In this document: piece after piece, positions 25,609 through 34,032 of the stretch
Layout: each line of letters starts with the position of its first letter
How positions within the stretch are numbered: the stretch's first letter is position 1
From: Granulosicoccaceae bacterium
GTDB taxonomy: Bacteria; Pseudomonadota; Gammaproteobacteria; Granulosicoccales; Granulosicoccaceae
NCBI GenBank assembly: GCA_020629835.1
Contig: JAHDCO010000028.1
Span: forward strand, 1-50,419
Length of the DNA: 50,419 nt
Reading direction: 5' to 3'
Translations under genes and position numbers: made by a program
The notes under the pieces: model-generated
What the model saw: only the letters and a program-made list of their open reading frames with translations
The model's database searches: none
Told to the model about the DNA's origin: nothing

Positions 25609-27822
25609 ATGAATAAATCCGCCTTTTTCTGGCTCATTGCTGGATTGGCCGGAGCCGCTCTTGTGCCATGGTATGCCATAGGTGACGGTTTCTGGTCTTT
25701 TGCTTGGCTTCGAACACCTACCGATGTCGATCATGCGTCTGCCTTCATGCAGGTTCTGCTGCATGGGCGGTGGTGGCTGTTGCCACCGATAGTTTTTTTT
25801 CTTATCACGCTCGTCTGCGTTGCGTTTATTCGACACCAGCGAACTAACGCGAAGTGCATTTTCGCCATGGGGTTACTCAGCTTACTCTGGGTTGTTTTTC
25901 AGGGATTCTGGGTCGGCCGTACGGGTCCAGAGTTTTGGGTAGGTAGTCTCGCTGGTACTGCTGCGGTTTTGGGTCAACCAGGATTAGGGGTTGGAGCGTT
26001 ATTAGTATCCGCTTCCTCTCTCTACCTCATCACACTTGGTATCTCTGGATTAAAGCGTGGTGGCGGCGACAATTTCATTGTTGGATTGATCGGCACAATC
26101 ATCCTACTGGTGGCGTTGTTTGTGTTTTTTCCTATCGCGCACGTGTTAGTGAGAGCGTTTGAATTGCCTGATGGTGGTTACGGGGCCATTCGCTTTTTAT
26201 CACGTTATTTCTCATCCGACGTTTGGGGTGTAGGATGTTTTTACGGTGCCGGATCTTGTGGCCCAGCGATCAACTCGTTGATGTTGGCTGTAGCAACCGG
26301 TGCCGGGACTACGATGCTGGGACTGTCCTTTGCGCTAGTTGCTACACGTACTGGTTTTCGACTTAAAAGATCACTCCGATTATTGACGGTGCTACCGATA
26401 ATCACTCCGCCGTTCGTCATTGGACTTGCTCTTATACTGCTGTTTGGTCGTACAGGTGTGGTGACCGAGTGGTCCCATGAGCTTTTTGATACCGAGAAAA
26501 CGCGCTGGTTGTACGGTTTCACTGGGGTTTACCTATCCCAACTTCTATCGTTCACACCCATTGCATTCTTGGTGATGATTGGTGTGGTTGAAGGAGTTAG
26601 CCCTTCGATGGAAGAAGCCTCACAAACGATGAATGCCAACCGGTGGCAGACATTTCGTTTTGTGTCGTTGCCATTGATGAGGCCAGGGTTAGCCAATGCG
26701 TTTTTACTCGGGTTTATAGAAAGCTTGGCCGACTTCGGAAACCCATTGGTGTTAGGCGGGGATTTCAATGTACTGTCTACCGAGATTTACTTCGCCATCG
26801 TTGGGGCGGTAGCCGACACCTCGCGTGCCGCAGTTCTGGGTATGGTGTTATTGACCTTAACGGTTCTTGCCTTTCTCACTCAGCGTCGGTGGCTTGGGAA
26901 AAAATCCTACGCAACAGTAACCGGTAAAGCTGACTCTGGTTCTCACAGCGGGTTAAGCGTCGGGCTTCGTTGGGCGTGTTATTTCACCGCAATCCCGTGG
27001 GCGGTGTTCACGGCTGTGGTGTATCTGATGATTGTTTACGGCAGCTTTGTCAAATTGTGGGGCTACGACAACTCGTTTACTTTAATGCACTACCTCGATG
27101 CCTTTGGAATACGTATTGATGGTGGTGTCAAGTTGGTGGGTTCGGCTTGGGACAGCTACATCACAACTCTGGAAATCGCAACGATTGCTGCACCCTTAAC
27201 TGCATTGGTTGGTTTGCTAACAGCGTATTTGTTGGTGAGACAACGTTTTGCAGGTAAGTCAGTATTTGAATTCAGCACCATGTTGAGTTTTGCCATACCA
27301 GGTACGGTTGTCGGGGTAAGTTACATTCTGGCCTTTAATGTTCCACCTGTCGAGCTGACCGGCACCGGCTTGATACTGATCATTGCGTTTATGTTTAGAA
27401 ATATGCCGGTCGGCGTTCGTGGTGGTATAGCCGCTATGTCTCAGTTAGATAAGAGTTTGGATGAAGCATCTACAACCCTAGGCGCGTCGAGTTTCACAAC
27501 GTTGCGACGCGTCATCGTACCGTTGTTGGGACCTGCCATATTGGCCGCACTTATCTACAGCTTTGTACGAGCTATAACCTCGGTGAGTGCTGTGATCTTT
27601 CTGGTCAGCGCACGCCATAACATGGCCACATCATTCATCGTCGGCCGCGTAGAGAATGGTGAGTTTGGAATCGCCATCGCATATTCAGCTGTACTGATAC
27701 TAACGATGCTCGCGGCGATATTAATTCTACAACTGCTCATCGGCCAACGAAAACTACGTCGAGACAATCGGGTTCAACAGGACTTCGGACGTCCCGCATC
27801 TAACAAAGCGCTATCCACATGA
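25609..27822 (+). CDS. ABC transporter permease, two fused permease halves
   Basis: A 737-residue inner-membrane protein containing two binding-protein-dependent transport domains in tandem, as in FbpB/AfuB. Each half carries an EAA loop that docks on the ATPase: MEEASQTMNANRWQTFRFVSLPLMRPG in the first and LDEASTTLGASSFTTLRRVIVPLLGPA in the second. About 14 membrane helices are visible, including extra ones at the N-terminus. The ATG at 25609 was chosen because the 24 residues before it are hydrophilic and cross the intergenic hairpins. The gene overlaps the ATPase gene by four bases. Confidence 0.9.
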   Translation: MNKSAFFWLIAGLAGAALVPWYAIGDGFWSFAWLRTPTDVDHASAFMQVLLHGRWWLLPPIVFFLITLVCVAFIRHQRTNAKCIFAMGLLSLLWVVFQGFWVGRTGPEFWVGSLAGTAAVLGQPGLGVGALLVSASSLYLITLGISGLKRGGGDNFIVGLIGTIILLVALFVFFPIAHVLVRAFELPDGGYGAIRFLSRYFSSDVWGVGCFYGAGSCGPAINSLMLAVATGAGTTMLGLSFALVATRTGFRLKRSLRLLTVLPIITPPFVIGLALILLFGRTGVVTEWSHELFDTEKTRWLYGFTGVYLSQLLSFTPIAFLVMIGVVEGVSPSMEEASQTMNANRWQTFRFVSLPLMRPGLANAFLLGFIESLADFGNPLVLGGDFNVLSTEIYFAIVGAVADTSRAAVLGMVLLTLTVLAFLTQRRWLGKKSYATVTGKADSGSHSGLSVGLRWACYFTAIPWAVFTAVVYLMIVYGSFVKLWGYDNSFTLMHYLDAFGIRIDGGVKLVGSAWDSYITTLEIATIAAPLTALVGLLTAYLLVRQRFAGKSVFEFSTMLSFAIPGTVVGVSYILAFNVPPVELTGTGLILIIAFMFRNMPVGVRGGIAAMSQLDKSLDEASTTLGASSFTTLRRVIVPLLGPAILAALIYSFVRAITSVSAVIFLVSARHNMATSFIVGRVENGEFGIAIAYSAVLILTMLAAILILQLLIGQRKLRRDNRVQQDFGRPASNKALST

Positions 27823-28892
27823 TTAATAACAAGACTTCATCCAGTGTCAGATTGTCAAACGTGCAAAAACGTTATGGTGATGTTTTGGCTATTGATAACG
27901 TGTCGCTAGATATACGAGCTGGGGAGTTGGTTACTCTACTAGGACCCAGTGGCTGTGGCAAAACCACCATGCTACGAATGATTGCTGGTCTAGAAGACGC
28001 AACATCTGGGGATATCTTTATTGGGCATCAGAATGTCACTCATCAGGCCGCTTCGTATCGAAATGTTGCGATGGTGTTTCAATCGTATGCATTATTTCCA
28101 CATATGACGGTACTGGAAAATGTCTGCTATGGGTTAAGTGTCTCTTCTAAGATGAAGAAGTCAGAACAGAAGAAAGTTGCTCTTCAAGGGTTGGACATGG
28201 TGGGCCTGGCAGGGTTTGAGAATCGATTACCCAGTGAGTTGTCCGGTGGTCAGCAACAGAGAGTCGCGGTCGCACGAGCCGTGGTGCTCGAGCCAGACGT
28301 GTTGCTCTTTGATGAGCCTCTCTCAAACCTTGATGCAAAATTGAGACGTCACGTGCGAAGTGAAATCCGACAGATACAGCAAGACTTAGGGCTAACGGCA
28401 GTATATGTAACGCACGATCAGGAAGAGGCCATGGCGGTCTCTGATCAAATTGTCGTTATGCAGGCAGGTGTCATAGCCCAAATGGGTAGTCCGTCTGAGA
28501 TTTACGAAAAGCCGAATTCTGAATTCATAGCAGATTTTATTGGTGATGCGAACGTCGTAAACTGCCGGGTGTTGTCTTGTAATAATCAGAATGCCATCGT
28601 TGAATTAAACGGCATTCAGTTGAGTACCCAGTTCAAAGGGAGTCCCTCAAAACGGGCCCGACTGGCCGTACACCCTCATGATGTAAGTTTGACTGAGGCC
28701 CGTGTAGAAAACTCATTTCCTGGGGAAGTGCTGAACGCCACGTATCTGGGTAAGCACGTTGAGTACGATGTGCGAACGGATGCGGGTGAGTTATTCGTTG
28801 TCGATCATCAGACTAGGACGTATTTTCAACGCGGTACGTCTGTTCATGTGAGAATCGCGGATGATAAGCCCGTCCTGCTGCCGACCGCATAG
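27819..28892 (+). CDS. ABC transporter ATP-binding protein
   Basis: A 357-residue ATPase with Walker A GPSGCGKTT (42-50), the Q-loop in VFQSYALFP, the signature LSGGQQQRVA (141-150), Walker B VLLFDEP (161-167, catalytic Glu166) and the switch His in VTHDQEEAM. A TOBE-type domain (about 285-355) follows, as in FbpC, PotA and MalK-class proteins. Overlap ATGA with the permease shows translational coupling. It energises the importer encoded by the two genes before it. Confidence 0.93.
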   Translation: MINNKTSSSVRLSNVQKRYGDVLAIDNVSLDIRAGELVTLLGPSGCGKTTMLRMIAGLEDATSGDIFIGHQNVTHQAASYRNVAMVFQSYALFPHMTVLENVCYGLSVSSKMKKSEQKKVALQGLDMVGLAGFENRLPSELSGGQQQRVAVARAVVLEPDVLLFDEPLSNLDAKLRRHVRSEIRQIQQDLGLTAVYVTHDQEEAMAVSDQIVVMQAGVIAQMGSPSEIYEKPNSEFIADFIGDANVVNCRVLSCNNQNAIVELNGIQLSTQFKGSPSKRARLAVHPHDVSLTEARVENSFPGEVLNATYLGKHVEYDVRTDAGELFVVDHQTRTYFQRGTSVHVRIADDKPVLLPTA

Positions 28893-28934
28893 CGCACTGA
28901 TTCAGGTGTCTCTTTCTTAATTTTCTCATTTTAT

Positions 28935-29540
28935 ATGCGAACTGGTATGGCAACGATAGATCTGTCGACTTACTCATTTGACGCAATGGTCTTTGATGTT
29001 GATGGGACCTTAGTACTAAGTGCGCCAACCCATTTCAAGGCATTTTCTCTAGCGCTGCGAGACCAATATACGTCAATGGATGAAGAGTGGTACCAGCAAA
29101 GACAGGGCTTGTCACGTTTTGAACTATTAACGGCACTAAACCAGAAAAATGGCGGAAAAATTGACGTAGCTCGTGCAGTTTCGGATAGTGAATCCTACTT
29201 TTTGGCTTGTATCCAAGAAGTTACTGAAATTGATGCGGTTGCAAGTATTGTCCGCCGTGAGGCTAGTCATTATCCAATGGCGGTTGCCTCCAGCGGGCAA
29301 CGGAGTAGTGTAGAAAAAGCCCTCGATGAGGTAGGTTTGCTGTCGTTCTTTACTATAATTTTGACCGCTGACGATATAACAGCCTGTAAACCGAATCCTG
29401 AGATATACATAACCGCTGCTGCTCGTTTGGGTCTATCACCTTCTCGCTGTCTGGTTTTCGAAGATTCCGACGAAGGTATAACCGCCGCATCCGTTGCGGG
29501 GTCAACTGTTATTGATGTAAGAGCATATACGGTTGGTTAA
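28935..29540 (+). CDS. HAD superfamily phosphatase, beta-phosphoglucomutase/YqaB-like
   Basis: A 201-residue HAD hydrolase with motif I VFDVDGTLV (Asp21 nucleophile, Asp23), an alpha-helical cap starting at PTHFKAF, motif II VASSG (Ser119/120), motif III Lys152 in CKPNPEIY and motif IV VFEDSDEG (Glu176, Asp177). This layout fits the sugar-phosphate phosphatase/phosphomutase branch. The gene lies 42 bases after the ATPase on the same strand, so it probably belongs to the transporter operon and acts on imported phosphorylated sugars. The ATG at 28947 is an alternative start. Confidence 0.85.
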   Translation: MRTGMATIDLSTYSFDAMVFDVDGTLVLSAPTHFKAFSLALRDQYTSMDEEWYQQRQGLSRFELLTALNQKNGGKIDVARAVSDSESYFLACIQEVTEIDAVASIVRREASHYPMAVASSGQRSSVEKALDEVGLLSFFTIILTADDITACKPNPEIYITAAARLGLSPSRCLVFEDSDEGITAASVAGSTVIDVRAYTVG

Positions 29541-29709
29541 ATGTACTGTTATCTAACTATGGGGTATTTTACTTTTCGACTCAGCTCGTTTTTCTCCCGC
29601 AACCCATAATTTCAGTCGTAACGAAACCTCGAGGACTACTGGCAAAATGGCCGGTATAAGTGTTCGCGTTGTACTTGACAGAGGTTTGTTGAGAAATCAG
29701 TATGTAGCT

Positions 29710-29819
29710 GTGGAAAGACAAACCCTCGTACAACTTGGAAAAATTATCATCATTCCATAGGAATGGTGGGTGCTTAGTGCAATAGCAGTAAAACTAACCC
29801 GCCTCAAAGGTGGGTTTTT
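29710..29819 (+). ncRNA. candidate small RNA or attenuated leader
   Basis: The 322-base gap 29541-29862 has no convincing ORF. It contains TTGACA at 29675-29680, 17 bases before CAGTAT (29698-29703), a perfect -35 with a mediocre -10, and a strong intrinsic terminator at 29796-29819. Transcription from this promoter would give about 110 nucleotides, with an internal CATTCC-ATA-GGAATG hairpin near 29751. It may be a free small RNA, or the leader of the kinase gene at 29863, whose ribosome site follows the terminator. No known RNA family is recognised. Confidence 0.35.
29796..29819 (+). terminator. intrinsic terminator upstream of the P-loop kinase gene
   Basis: AACCCGCC and GGTGGGTT form an eight-base stem with one G-U pair and a five-base loop TCAAA; the stem runs directly into TTTTTA. 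It is a classic rho-independent terminator located 44 bases before the next ATG, so it either ends a short upstream transcript or attenuates the gene at 29863. Confidence 0.75.
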
Positions 29820-29862
29820 AGTGTCCGCCTTCTGAAGCGATTTCTTGAAAGGAGACACTAGA

Positions 29863-30396
29863 ATGAAAAAAGTTGCTGTGTTCGGTAAACCGGCGAACGG
29901 GAAATCCACATTGAGCAAGGCCCTATCGGAAGCCACTGGTTTGCCGTTGTACCCGCTGGACGCCATTTTGTATCTACCCAATGGGGACGAAGTTGATCGG
30001 GAGGCTTACAACGTTGAACATGACAACATTCTGAGCTCTGATCAATGGATCATCGAAGGATTTAGCCCGCTGAATTCACTGGATTCGTTTTACAAGCGTC
30101 TGGAAGCGGCGGATACGCTGATCTATATCGACCTTCCGTATCCTGTGACCTACTGGTTGGTGGTGAAACGATTCCTCAAGGGGCTATTCGTCAAGCCTGC
30201 CGGTTGGCCTGAGGGTAGTTCAGTACTGCATGGCACTCTACAAAGCTTTAAGGTGTTGAAATTATGCCCAAAATTTTGGAATGAGTCATTTTTGCAGCGT
30301 GTGGAAGCCCTGTCTGAAAATAAAACGCTGCATGTTTTTTCGTCGCTCAGCGACCTAAATCGTTTCATAGATAGTTTGCGCGATGAAAAGCGCTAA
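29863..30396 (+). CDS. P-loop nucleoside-kinase-like protein
   Basis: A 177-residue cytoplasmic protein with an N-terminal Walker A VFGKPANGKSTLSKAL and the following LPLYPLDAILY, as in adenylate-kinase-like and FlaR-like topology-modulation proteins. The first Asp after the P-loop (PLDAI) is the likely substrate-side residue, and YIDLPYPVTYW resembles the Walker-B-like strand of that group. The ATG at 29863 follows AAAGGAG at good spacing; an upstream in-frame start at 29845 would lose that site. Substrate unknown. It lies behind an intrinsic terminator. Confidence 0.75.
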   Translation: MKKVAVFGKPANGKSTLSKALSEATGLPLYPLDAILYLPNGDEVDREAYNVEHDNILSSDQWIIEGFSPLNSLDSFYKRLEAADTLIYIDLPYPVTYWLVVKRFLKGLFVKPAGWPEGSSVLHGTLQSFKVLKLCPKFWNESFLQRVEALSENKTLHVFSSLSDLNRFIDSLRDEKR

Positions 30397-30565
30397 TACA
30401 CACGTCGAAGCTTAGAAATCAACAGACCACAGTTGATAGTTTTCATGGATTACCAAGTAAATCGTGCGTATGCGGAGTCAGAATAATCACAAGAATTGTG
30501 GCGGCTGAGTGAGCCATGTACTATCTCGCGTCAGACCATCCAAAAAGCTAAAAGAAGGCCTAAGT

Positions 30566-31042
30566 ATGAGTGTAAAAAAAGTTCTGTTGCTTCTTGTCTC
30601 TCACGGCGTCGTCGCCGCCGTTGGATTTGCGGCGGGCATTTATGCGCTCCCGATACTTACAGCACCTGAAGGTCCGTCTGTGGAAGCGGTTTCGTCCGTG
30701 GCGCAGAACGCGGCTTATACGGCTGAGTTTCGTAAAGACCTACAGGATAGCGACGCGTTTCATTGGGGTGAAGGTGAGGTGTCGGTAAGCGCATCTTCCA
30801 TTTCACTAATGGGTGAGCTCGCGCCAGGTCCAGACTATAAGTTGTACTTATCTACAGAGTTTGTCGAAACCGAGTCAGATTTCAAACGACTTAAACCGGA
30901 AATGGCGCTCGTGGGGGATGTAAAGACGTTTGATAATTTTTTAGTTGAAGTGCCACAAGGAATCGATCCGTCTCAATACAACACCGTTATTGTCTGGTGC
31001 GAATCGTTTGCACAGTTCATCACGTCAGCTCAGTATAAGTAA
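30566..31042 (+). CDS. DM13 domain protein, membrane-anchored or exported
   Basis: The ATG at 30566 follows AGAAGG. The 158-residue product has one N-terminal hydrophobic helix (about 5-27), then a linker and a DM13 domain (about 60-155) with the typical GEVSVSASSISL, APGPDYKLYLS, and the terminal IDPSQYNTVIVWCESF containing the conserved Cys145. DM13 domains in animals and bacteria have been proposed to act in extracytoplasmic electron transfer through that Cys. No redox partner is encoded nearby. Confidence 0.82.
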   Translation: MSVKKVLLLLVSHGVVAAVGFAAGIYALPILTAPEGPSVEAVSSVAQNAAYTAEFRKDLQDSDAFHWGEGEVSVSASSISLMGELAPGPDYKLYLSTEFVETESDFKRLKPEMALVGDVKTFDNFLVEVPQGIDPSQYNTVIVWCESFAQFITSAQYK

Positions 31043-31067
31043 AAGCTGCTAACTAACGATATCGCTT

Positions 31068-31385
31068 ATGTTTCGATCGCGCATCCGACTCTTCAATGGA
31101 CTGGTTATCGTGATACTCACGATCGCTGGTTTTCAGGGCTGGTCATTCCCTTTATGTGTTGTGTTGGGCGCGTGTGCTCAAACAACCGCTCGACTAGCGG
31201 GGCGTTACTGGACTACCAAAACCGGCTCGAAGGTAAAGCCAGGGACCTCTGCAGAAGCTGAAAAACCTGTCGACACACCAAGCATCTCTGCCGTCATATC
31301 GACTTTTCTGGTAATGGTTATTGTCAGCGTAATTTGGTATTTCGTAGGAGTTCTGGGGCTCTTTTTATTCAATTTTCTGGGATGA
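31068..31385 (+). CDS. small membrane protein of unknown function
   Basis: A 105-residue protein with two hydrophobic regions (about 8-40 and 72-103) separated by a basic then acidic loop (RYWTTKTGSKVKPGTSAEAEKP). No family recognised. It lies 25 bases after the DM13 gene and 39 before the acetyltransferase, so these genes may be co-transcribed. The start ATG has no strong ribosome site. Confidence 0.5.
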   Translation: MFRSRIRLFNGLVIVILTIAGFQGWSFPLCVVLGACAQTTARLAGRYWTTKTGSKVKPGTSAEAEKPVDTPSISAVISTFLVMVIVSVIWYFVGVLGLFLFNFLG

Positions 31386-31424
31386 TCATGTCCTGAATAA
31401 AAAATTTTAGATTGGAGAGTTTAG

Positions 31425-31919
31425 TTGTCAGAGCTAGTTATTCGTGAGGCAAGCGCTGAAGATGCCGAAGTCATCCTTGGCTTTGTTGTAGAGCTTGCAC
31501 GATATGAAAAAGCAGAAGAGGAAGTCGTTGCCAGCGTAGAACATATACGCACGAATTTGTTTGATGAAAACACGACCACTAAAGCGCTAATTTGTGAGTC
31601 TGATGGAGTACCCATAGGGTTTGCTGTGTACTTTCTAAATTTTTCCACTTGGTTGGGCAAGAACGGGCTTTATCTGGAAGATTTGTATGTTTCGCCATCG
31701 CATCGTGGTGTTGGGGCGGGTAAACGCTTGCTTCAGTATCTTGCCAAAGTTGCTGTAATGAATGATTGCCCGCGATTTGAGTGGAGCGTTTTGGATTGGA
31801 ATAAACCGGCCATTGAGTTTTACGACGCTATTGGCGCAAAACCAAAGTCTGAGTGGATAGGGTATCGACTGGAAGGCCAAGCACTGTTGAGTTTAGCTGC
31901 GCAAGACGAGGTGAAGTAA
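31425..31919 (+). CDS. GNAT acetyltransferase, diamine/spermidine N-acetyltransferase-like
   Basis: A 164-residue GNAT protein, TTG start about seven bases after GGAG. The opening IREASAEDAEVILGFVVELARYEKAEEEV, the strand GFAVYFLNFSTWLGKNGLYLEDLYV and the CoA loop HRGVGAGKRLL, then WSVLDWNKPAIEFYDAIGA, follow closely the layout of eukaryotic SAT1/SAT2 and related bacterial diamine or thialysine acetyltransferases. Acetylation of a polyamine or amino-acid side chain is therefore likely. The exact acceptor is not deducible from sequence. Confidence 0.82.
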   Translation: MSELVIREASAEDAEVILGFVVELARYEKAEEEVVASVEHIRTNLFDENTTTKALICESDGVPIGFAVYFLNFSTWLGKNGLYLEDLYVSPSHRGVGAGKRLLQYLAKVAVMNDCPRFEWSVLDWNKPAIEFYDAIGAKPKSEWIGYRLEGQALLSLAAQDEVK

Positions 31920-32015
31920 TCGAGGCAAGAAACACCTGATATGCTCTTCTCAGTAGTCGATTAATTAGAGCAGTGGTAGTTTTCCAAGCGCAAATCCAAC
32001 AGGATGCCGTCATCC

Positions 32016-32354
32016 ATGAAAATCAGTGTCGTGATTCCTGCCCATAACGAAGAGCAATACATTCAACGGTGTTTGCAATCAATCCAACGGCAGATAATAC
32101 CCACAGAATTGAATGTTCAGATCATCGTCGTATTGAACCGATGTACGGACAGAACTGGGGAAATTGCACAGAACTTTGGAGCCAAAATTCTGTGTGAAGA
32201 TTCCAAGAATCTATCGGCTATAAAGAACAAAGGCGTTCAGCACGCTGACACAGAGTGGGTGGTCACCATCGATGCGGATAGTTGGATGTCTGAGGGTGTG
32301 CTAGCGGAGATACACAGATACGCACAGTCACCTGATTGCCTGGGTGGAGGTTAA
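32016..32354 (+). pseudogene. truncated family 2 glycosyltransferase
   Basis: The frame (ATG 32016, or 32004) encodes only 112 residues of a GT-A fold: MKISVVIPAHNEE, the nucleotide-binding strand QIIVVLNRCTDRT, and the metal-binding DAD (86-88) in VTIDADSWM. It ends at CLGGG with TAA, where intact enzymes of this type continue for roughly another 100 residues of acceptor-binding domain. No remainder is found in other frames, because the next gene begins seven bases on and uses the GGAGG in this tail as ribosome site. It looks like a deletion remnant. Confidence 0.7.
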
Positions 32355-32360
32355 TTCAAC

Positions 32361-32705
32361 ATGATTCGCGAAGAGGTTTTAGAGGTATCAGAGAGGTACC
32401 TGCAGGAAATGTTGAAAGCCGATGATACAGCTGATTTTGCGTTGTACACCAAACGTTATGAACCTGAGTACCTGGAAGACTTTACGGTTGAGCGGTTTGA
32501 AAACGATATAGAAGGAATGCACAGTCGAAATGGCATGAATTCAAGTTACGAACTTTTAGGCCAGTTGCGTAATAGTGAATTTAACGGGCTTACCGTGTAT
32601 CGAACGGTTTGGAAAGGTATTTATGAAAAGCGAGATGCGGTTATAGAGATGGGGGTCTATCAAAAAGCAGGCGTATGGCACGTTATAAAATCTGCTGTGT
32701 ATTAA
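32361..32705 (+). CDS. small protein, possibly NTF2/SnoaL-like fold
   Basis: A 114-residue protein with an N-terminal helix pair (EVSERYLQEMLKADDTADFALYTKRYE) and a C-terminal run of alternating strands (LTVYRTVWKGIYEKRDAVIEMGVYQKAGVWHVIKSAVY), an arrangement compatible with the cone-shaped NTF2-like fold. No catalytic signature is visible. A GGAGG ribosome site lies 12 bases before the ATG inside the truncated glycosyltransferase, so both are on one message. Function unknown. Confidence 0.6.
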   Translation: MIREEVLEVSERYLQEMLKADDTADFALYTKRYEPEYLEDFTVERFENDIEGMHSRNGMNSSYELLGQLRNSEFNGLTVYRTVWKGIYEKRDAVIEMGVYQKAGVWHVIKSAVY

Positions 32706-32860
32706 TGAACACGCTAATATTTTTCGGGTAGTGGCTAATCCCTAAGCTGCGATACCTGATGTTCGGTACCGTATGCGAGCCTAGTCATAAAAAATGAAAC
32801 TATGCACTACACTGAAATACCGGCAGCCTTTCTAATTCGTGCGTTTCTGGGTAGGAATTT

Positions 32861-33601
32861 ATGAGATTCAGGATATTTTCCAAATTGCACTTGGTCGCCT
32901 TGTATACCATCATTGGCGTTTGTGTATGGAAGTCAAATATCGTAGAAAAAGTGACGGTTAAGCTCGGCATCGCGCAGCCTGCTGAGCTGGGTCCTTTTTA
33001 TAAAGAAATGACGCGTGCTTACCGTGGTGCGGACCGTGCTGTTCCAGATGGAAGTGTCATACTCATTGGGGATAGTATTACCCAAGGGCTGCCCGTAGCG
33101 CTTTTGGATACACCCAGTGCTAACTATGGGATCGGTTGGGATACAACGTATGGGGTACTGAAACGCCTTCCTGATTATACCGACTCTATTAGTCGCTCTT
33201 CCGCCGTTGTATTGGCCATCGGTGTGAACGATCTTAAACGCCGAAGTGATGCAGAAATACTAGCCAACTACGATGAAATTATTAGCGCACTGTTGCCATT
33301 GACCAGCAACATTTTGATCAGTGCGATTCAACCGCTAGATGGGTATTCAGTCGAATTCTCAGAGGACTTTAATAATGATCGTATAACCCTATTGAATCAA
33401 TCGCTGTTAAGTTCTGCTGAACAGGAACCTTCCGTTCGATATTTAAATTCTTACAAAAAAATGGCGAACTCTAATGGGCATCTCAGGGTGGACTATCACA
33501 CCGGAGATGGTATTCATTTAAATGCCGAGGGAAATTCAGCCTGGGCTGGATGCCTCCGCCGTGCACTGGGTTCCGCTGAACAGTTGATCACTTGTGAGTA
33601 A
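32861..33601 (+). CDS. SGNH/GDSL hydrolase family protein
   Basis: A 246-residue protein with an N-terminal hydrophobic signal-anchor (about 8-24). The SGNH blocks are all present: block I ILIGDSITQGLP with nucleophile Ser72, block II Gly in NYGIGWDTTYG, block III Asn123 in AIGVNDL, and block V Asp216-His219 in DGIHLNAEG. It is therefore an esterase or acetylhydrolase acting outside the cytoplasm, of unknown substrate. It overlaps the DUF1801 gene by eight bases. The ATG is preceded by TAGGAAT. Confidence 0.88.
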   Translation: MRFRIFSKLHLVALYTIIGVCVWKSNIVEKVTVKLGIAQPAELGPFYKEMTRAYRGADRAVPDGSVILIGDSITQGLPVALLDTPSANYGIGWDTTYGVLKRLPDYTDSISRSSAVVLAIGVNDLKRRSDAEILANYDEIISALLPLTSNILISAIQPLDGYSVEFSEDFNNDRITLLNQSLLSSAEQEPSVRYLNSYKKMANSNGHLRVDYHTGDGIHLNAEGNSAWAGCLRRALGSAEQLITCE

Positions 33602-34022
33602 GCAGGCGCTGATGCCTCAGAACAGTCCGATAGACGCGAGAATTGCAGACTATCCATCCCATGCGAAAAAGCGTTTCGCCACGGTCAGGCAATTACTTCA
33701 CGATACCGCTTTGACGTGTGGTTCTCAGCCTGTTGAAGAATCGTTGAAGTGGAGTGAGCCCAGTTTTGGTAGTCGGAACGGAAGCCCGGTTCGAATGGCG
33801 TGGAAGCAGGCGTCGCCAGATACGTTGTCCCTTTATTTCAATTGCAATACTAAGCTCGTGGCAACGTTTCGGGAAGTGTTACCGGACGAATTTGAGTATC
33901 ACGGCAATAGAGAGCTACGCCTGCCACTAACCGGTGTGTTGCCTGAAAGAGCACTTATTCGGGTGTTTGCGGCAGCGTTGCAGTACAAACAACTGAAGCA
34001 TCTTCCGTTATTAGGTATGTAA
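33594..34022 (+). CDS. DUF1801 domain protein
   Basis: A 142-residue cytoplasmic protein with the DUF1801/YdhG-like layout: an N-terminal helical part RIADYPSHAKKRFATVRQLLHD, the central EESLKWSEPSFGSRNGSPVRMAWK block and an SLYFNCNTKLVATFREVLPDEF strand. The GTG at 33594 overlaps the hydrolase gene; ATG 33612 is an alternative start. Role unknown; related fold members bind small molecules or iron-containing partners. It belongs to a chain of tightly packed plus-strand genes (33594, 34033, 34592). Confidence 0.8.
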   Translation: MSKQALMPQNSPIDARIADYPSHAKKRFATVRQLLHDTALTCGSQPVEESLKWSEPSFGSRNGSPVRMAWKQASPDTLSLYFNCNTKLVATFREVLPDEFEYHGNRELRLPLTGVLPERALIRVFAAALQYKQLKHLPLLGM

Positions 34023-34032
34023 CACGCAGCCA

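Noticed and set aside
32016-32705. Fusion of the glycosyltransferase with the next gene by readthrough
   Set aside because: The frames differ and the second gene has its own GGAGG and ATG; two separate products fit better.
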